Source: CAIPVR01 sp049316905
GTDB lineage: Bacteria > Actinomycetota > Acidimicrobiia > Acidimicrobiales > Microtrichaceae
Direction: 5' to 3'
Assembly (NCBI GenBank): GCA_049316905.1
Contig: JBMOJH010000081.1
Location: 1 to 15,919, forward strand
Length of the DNA stretch: 15,919 nucleotides
Of this stretch, positions 13,055 through 15,919 are shown one piece after another. Each line of letters begins with the position of its first letter. Position 1 is the first letter of the stretch. A program made the position numbers and the translations under genes. The notes beneath the pieces are model-generated. The model had not been told where the DNA came from and searched no databases. It saw only the letters and a program-made list of their open reading frames with translations.

Positions 13055-14387
13055 GGATGCCCGCCGGGTCGAGCGCCGCCTTCACGGTGCGGGTGAGGTC
13101 CATCACGTCGTCGCCGAGCTGACTGCCGAGTTGGTGGGCCTTCAGCGATCCGATGCCGTGCTCACCGGTGACGGTCCCACCGAGCGCCAGGGCGGCGTCC
13201 ATGATCTCGTCGAAGGCGACCTCGGCCCGGGCGCGGGCGTCGTCATCGGTGGGATCGAAGGTCACGAGCGGGTGGAAGTTGCCGTCGCCCGCGTGGCCGA
13301 TGACCGGCACGAGCGTGCGGCGACGGGCGGCCACGTCGGCCACCGCGGCGAGCAGTTCGGGCACGCGGGGCACCGGCACGCCGACGTCCTCGATCAGCAC
13401 CGCGCCGAGGCGCTCGACCGCGGGGATCGCCCGGCGACGGGCACCCATGAGCAGCTCGCCCTCCACCTCGTCGTCGCTGACCACCACCTCGGCCGCGCCC
13501 GCGGCACGGCAGTGGCGGGCCACCTGCTCGGCCTCCGCGGGGTCGGCGTCGGTCTGCGCGATGAGGAGCGCGCCGACGTCGCGGCCGAAGCCCATCGGGG
13601 TGACCGCCTCCACGGCGGCGATCGCCGCGGCGTCCATGAGCTCGAGCGCGCTCGGGCGGATCGAGGCGGTGATGGCGGCCACCGCGTGGCCCGCGCGCAC
13701 CGCGTCGGGGAATGTGGCCGCCACGGTGGTGGGCACCGGTGGGATCGGCCGCAGCGCGAGCGTGGCCTCGGTGATCACGCCGAGCGTGCCCTCCGAACCG
13801 ACGAAGAGGCGCTTGAGGTCGTAGCCGGCGACGTCCTTCACGGTGGTGCCGCCGAGTCGGAGGGCCCGGCCGTCGGCGAGCACCACCTCCAGGCCCAGCA
13901 CGTAGTCAGTGGTGACCCCGTACTTCACGCAGCAGAGGCCGCCGGCATTGGTGGCGAGGTTGCCGCCGATCGAGCAGATCTCATACGAGGACGGGTCCGG
14001 CGGGTACCAGAGCCCCTCGGCTCGGGCCGCGGCCTTGAGCTCAGCGTTGAGCAGGCCGGGCTGGACCACGGCGAGCAGCCCGGCCCGGTCGATGCGGACC
14101 GCCCGCATGCGCTCGGTGGAGAGCGTGATGCCGCCGTCGACCGCGCTCGATCCGCCGGAGAGCCCGGTACCCGCGCCGCGGGCGACCACCGGGACGCCGT
14201 GCCCGGACGCCACCCGGAGCGTGGCCTGCACGTCCTCGGTGGAGCCGGCCCGCACCAGCGCGACCGGCCGCCCCGGGGTGACAGTCATGGCGCGGTCGTG
14301 TCGGTACGACTCGACGATGTCGGGGTCGGTGACCAGGGCGTCCGCGGGCAGGGCGGCACGGAGCGCGTCGAGGACGGCGGAGGTCAT
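13032..14387 (-). CDS. FAD-binding oxidase (GlcD-like; glycolate/D-lactate dehydrogenase family)
   Basis: A 451-residue flavoprotein of the VAO/PCMH family, which oxidises 2-hydroxy acids such as glycolate or D-lactate. The N-terminal FAD-binding domain (about 35-215) has RGAGTGLSGG (70-79) and GGNLATNAGG (141-150). The C-terminal FAD-oxidase domain has HAGDGNFHP (365-373, with metal-binding histidines) and TGEHGIG (around His410). Substrate specificity cannot be told; glycolate oxidase subunit GlcD and D-lactate dehydrogenase share these motifs. No glcE or glcF partners lie nearby, which favours a stand-alone enzyme. The ATG at 14387 is chosen because CAGGAT lies 7 bases upstream and it begins the first helix; a longer reading to 14492 would overlap the HNH gene. 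Confidence 0.92.
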   Translation of the reverse strand: MTSAVLDALRAALPADALVTDPDIVESYRHDRAMTVTPGRPVALVRAGSTEDVQATLRVASGHGVPVVARGAGTGLSGGSSAVDGGITLSTERMRAVRIDRAGLLAVVQPGLLNAELKAAARAEGLWYPPDPSSYEICSIGGNLATNAGGLCCVKYGVTTDYVLGLEVVLADGRALRLGGTTVKDVAGYDLKRLFVGSEGTLGVITEATLALRPIPPVPTTVAATFPDAVRAGHAVAAITASIRPSALELMDAAAIAAVEAVTPMGFGRDVGALLIAQTDADPAEAEQVARHCRAAGAAEVVVSDDEVEGELLMGARRRAIPAVERLGAVLIEDVGVPVPRVPELLAAVADVAARRRTLVPVIGHAGDGNFHPLVTFDPTDDDARARAEVAFDEIMDAALALGGTVTGEHGIGSLKAHQLGSQLGDDVMDLTRTVKAALDPAGILNPGKWV

Positions 14388-14394
14388 GACACTG

Positions 14395-14400
14395 ATCCTG
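14395..14400 (-). promoter_or_regulatory. -10-like hexamer (CAGGAT) upstream of the FAD oxidase
   Basis: On the minus strand CAGGAT, 7 bases and ATG at 14387. It keeps A2 and T6 of the -10 consensus but not T1. It lies in the 28-base gap after the HNH gene. Confidence 0.4.
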
Positions 14401-14415
14401 CTCCACGCCCGGCGC

Positions 14416-15735
14416 TCAGGCCGGATCGGGTGGTCGTGGGTCGGGTGGTTGCTGGTGGGGCGGTCGGCCGGCCCGTTGGGCGGGCAGCACACGGCCGGAC
14501 GGTGTGGTGATCGTGAACCCGTGCTGTGGGTCGGGTTTCATGCTCCAGCCGGCACGGTGCACGGTGCCGTGATGATGACGGCACAGTGGGGCCAGGTGGT
14601 CGAGATCGGTCGTGCCGCCGTCCTCCCAGGCGGGCGTGTGGTGGAGCTCGCACCAGTTCGGCGGGGCGTCGCAGCCGGGGAAGCAGCAGCCGCCCCAGCG
14701 GACCGCGGCGGCGTGGCGCTGAGCGGCGGATGCGAGGCGGCGGGTGCGGCCGAGGGCGAGTGTCGCTCCATCGAAGGTCTCGACGAGCACCCGGTAGCGG
14801 GCGTCGCAGGCGAGCAGTGCGGCGGTGCTGGGGTGCAACCCGGTGCGGTCGAGGGTGTGGGCGGTGAGGCGGTTCAGCCAGTCGCTCGGGGACTCGTCGT
14901 GTGCCGGGGTGCGGAGACCGTCGGGGAGGTCGGGTGGGGCGGTGAGGACGATCGTGACGTCGGCCGGTGCGGCGGGGCCCGGGGGGTTGGCGGCGCGGCC
15001 GGATCGGGTGAGTTCGACGAGCGCGAGGGCGAGCAGTTGTGGACGGCGCAGGAGCAGGGGTTCACCGGTGGCCTCGGCGTCGGCGGCGAGTTGGCGGAAG
15101 AGGCGGTCGGCCTCAGCATCGAGCGCGGCACGGAACTCCACGGCCCACTCGCCCACGAGCTCGCCACTGAGGACGACGGCGCCGTCGCCCGTCGGTGTGA
15201 CGGTGAGATGGTTGTCGCCCGGGGCGGGCGGTTCGGGCCCGTCGGGGTCCGCGAGGGCGAGCAGGCCGCGGACGTCGCGGGCCCAAGGTTCGAAGCGGAC
15301 ACCCTTGGCGAGGTCCACGAGCTGTTCCTGGATCAGCTCGATCGTCGCCGCGGTGCGGGGTGTGGACAGCCGGGCGAGCAGGCGGACGTGGGCCAGTGAC
15401 AGCGCGCCGTCGGTGAGGGCCTGGTCGAGGACGGGGTGGCGGTCGAGGAACGTGCCGGCGGCGACGAGCGCGCCGCTGTCGGGGCGGGGGAGGCCGTGGC
15501 GGAACGCGAGCGCGGCCGGGGCCCGCAGGCCGTCGACCTGTTCGGTGATCCCGCGGCGGTGCAGTTCGGCGGCGACGTGGGCGCGGGCGGCGTCGAGCGC
15601 CCGTTCCGCGCTCTCGAGGTGGGCGAACACGTCGAGCAGCGCCGCCCCACCGCACAGGGTGACGTCGGCACCGGCGGCCTTCTGGGCGAGGGCCCGGACC
15701 TCCTCGAGATCCCCGAACGGGACGGAATCGAACAC
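14416..15735 (-). CDS. DUF222 / HNH endonuclease family protein (13E12-type)
   Basis: A 439-residue protein of the actinobacterial DUF222-HNH family, known in Mycobacterium tuberculosis as the 13E12 repeat family. The helical DUF222 domain covers about 30-300. The C-terminal HNH nuclease (about 350-390) is complete: CxxxC zinc-type cysteines (CFPGC), the CELHH motif with Cys362 and His365-His366, then LDHLAPLC and RHHHGTVH. The last 25 residues are Pro/Arg-rich. Members are predicted DNA endonucleases of unknown biological role; they are often multicopy. The GTG at 15735 starts the frame with no other upstream start close by. A LexA-box palindrome overlaps the start codon and the upstream region, so DNA-damage induction is likely. 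Some mycobacterial 13E12 genes are known to have LexA boxes, to my recollection. Confidence 0.9.
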   Translation of the reverse strand: MFDSVPFGDLEEVRALAQKAAGADVTLCGGAALLDVFAHLESAERALDAARAHVAAELHRRGITEQVDGLRAPAALAFRHGLPRPDSGALVAAGTFLDRHPVLDQALTDGALSLAHVRLLARLSTPRTAATIELIQEQLVDLAKGVRFEPWARDVRGLLALADPDGPEPPAPGDNHLTVTPTGDGAVVLSGELVGEWAVEFRAALDAEADRLFRQLAADAEATGEPLLLRRPQLLALALVELTRSGRAANPPGPAAPADVTIVLTAPPDLPDGLRTPAHDESPSDWLNRLTAHTLDRTGLHPSTAALLACDARYRVLVETFDGATLALGRTRRLASAAQRHAAAVRWGGCCFPGCDAPPNWCELHHTPAWEDGGTTDLDHLAPLCRHHHGTVHRAGWSMKPDPQHGFTITTPSGRVLPAQRAGRPPHQQPPDPRPPDPA

Positions 15736-15743
15736 ATGTTCGT
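15728..15743. promoter_or_regulatory. LexA-type SOS box over the start of the DUF222-HNH gene
   Basis: TCGAACACATGTTCGT contains the CGAAC-N4-GTTCG palindrome (15729-15742), with perfect 5-bp arms. It matches the actinobacterial/Bacillus LexA (DinR) operator, differing from the 16-base symmetrical form TCGAAC-N4-GTTCGA only at the last base. The operator covers the GTG start codon (15733-15735) and the end of the predicted promoter, so bound LexA would block transcription. Confidence 0.75.
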
Positions 15744-15764
15744 TCTAGCCGCCGCCTGTGACAG
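15742..15764 (-). promoter_or_regulatory. Possible RecA-independent DNA-damage promoter (RecA-NDp-like) of the DUF222-HNH gene
   Basis: On the minus strand CTGTCACAG (15764-15756) is followed by exactly 8 bases and TAGAAC (15747-15742), and then 6 bases before the GTG start. The known RecA-NDp motif is TTGTCRGTG-N8-TAnnnT. The match is partial: TGTCA and the final G of the first box agree, and the hexamer lacks its last T. The exact N8 spacing and the 6-base distance to the start codon are the main support. Confidence 0.35.
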
Positions 15765-15778
15765 CGCAGACGACAGGG

Positions 15779-15800
15779 GACCGGGCACCACTCCCCGGTC
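15779..15800. terminator. Hairpin, possible terminator of the gene entering from the right
   Basis: GACCGGG (15779-15785) and CCCGGTC (15794-15800) form a perfect 7-bp stem with an 8-base loop. It lies 19 bases downstream of the stop of the minus-strand partial gene and just upstream of the DUF222-HNH promoter. No U-tract follows in either direction. Confidence 0.4.
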
Positions 15801-15819
15801 GCGCCAGGCCTCCGGCTCC

Positions 15820-15919
15820 TCAGTGCGTCCGCACGTCCTGGCGGTGCAACTCGGCCCGGAGATCGCCGGGATCCAGGTCCGCAAGGGCCCGTCCGGTCCG
15901 CACCGACCGGGCGGCCGCC
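15820..15919 (-). CDS. Possible C-terminal end of an unrecognised minus-strand protein
   Basis: An open minus-strand frame runs from the window edge to a TGA (complement of 15820-15822) and codes about 32 residues ending LRAELHRQDVRTH. Its amphipathic, Leu/Arg/Asp-rich composition and the following hairpin suggest a real gene end, but 100 bases are too few to name a family. The frame continues beyond the window. Confidence 0.4.
   Translation of the reverse strand, partial: AAARSVRTGRALADLDPGDLRAELHRQDVRTH

Noticed and set aside
14388..14492. 35-residue N-terminal extension of the FAD oxidase
   Set aside because: It overlaps the DUF222-HNH stop, is His/Pro/Arg-rich without structure, and the ATG at 14387 has a promoter-like hexamer at the usual distance.
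13131..15399. Two long plus-strand frames opposite the FAD oxidase and HNH genes
   Set aside because: The reverse strand holds proteins with complete catalytic motifs; the plus-strand translations are biased shadows.

Overview
This is a dense, very GC-rich bacterial chromosome segment with codon use strongly biased to G/C in third positions. The gene families point to an actinobacterium: ClpC, RadA next to DisA, an LppM-like lipoprotein, a SalK/SCO6745-like protein and a DUF222-HNH protein. The mix and the very short gaps lean towards Acidimicrobiia, but that placement is an inference. I see no rRNA, tRNA, IS element, prophage or CRISPR, and no gene-free stretch longer than 300 bases.

Left part (1-5000, mostly plus strand): the C-terminal end of clpC; an LppM-like lipoprotein translationally coupled to it; radA and disA (DNA repair and c-di-AMP checkpoint); a YdeI/OmdA-like protein; and a dienelactone-hydrolase-like enzyme. 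The last converges on a CRP/FNR regulator, and a hairpin contains both stop codons.

Middle (5004-9181): the minus-strand CRP/FNR gene diverges from an ispD-ispF-rlmB operon (two MEP isoprenoid steps and a 23S rRNA methyltransferase). The cysS gene that often sits between ispF and rlmB in actinobacteria is absent. A PlsC-like acyltransferase and a SCO6745-like protein follow, each with its own promoter.

Right part (9179-15919): a minus-strand flippase-like membrane protein; a minus-strand operon of small lipoprotein, serine-hydrolase lipoprotein and Nudix hydrolase; a plus-strand PAP2 phosphatase whose end overlaps the convergent GlcD-like FAD oxidase; a DUF222-HNH endonuclease; and the end of an unrecognised minus-strand gene.

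The best signals are regulatory. First, almost every gene that is not coupled to an upstream gene has a TAnnnT-like -10 hexamer 6-8 bases before its start codon, which is the architecture of leaderless mRNAs. Second, the DUF222-HNH gene carries a near-perfect actinobacterial LexA (SOS) box over its start codon, and a partial RecA-independent damage-promoter motif at the right spacing. Otherwise the window is mostly housekeeping and I find no clear new multigene system.
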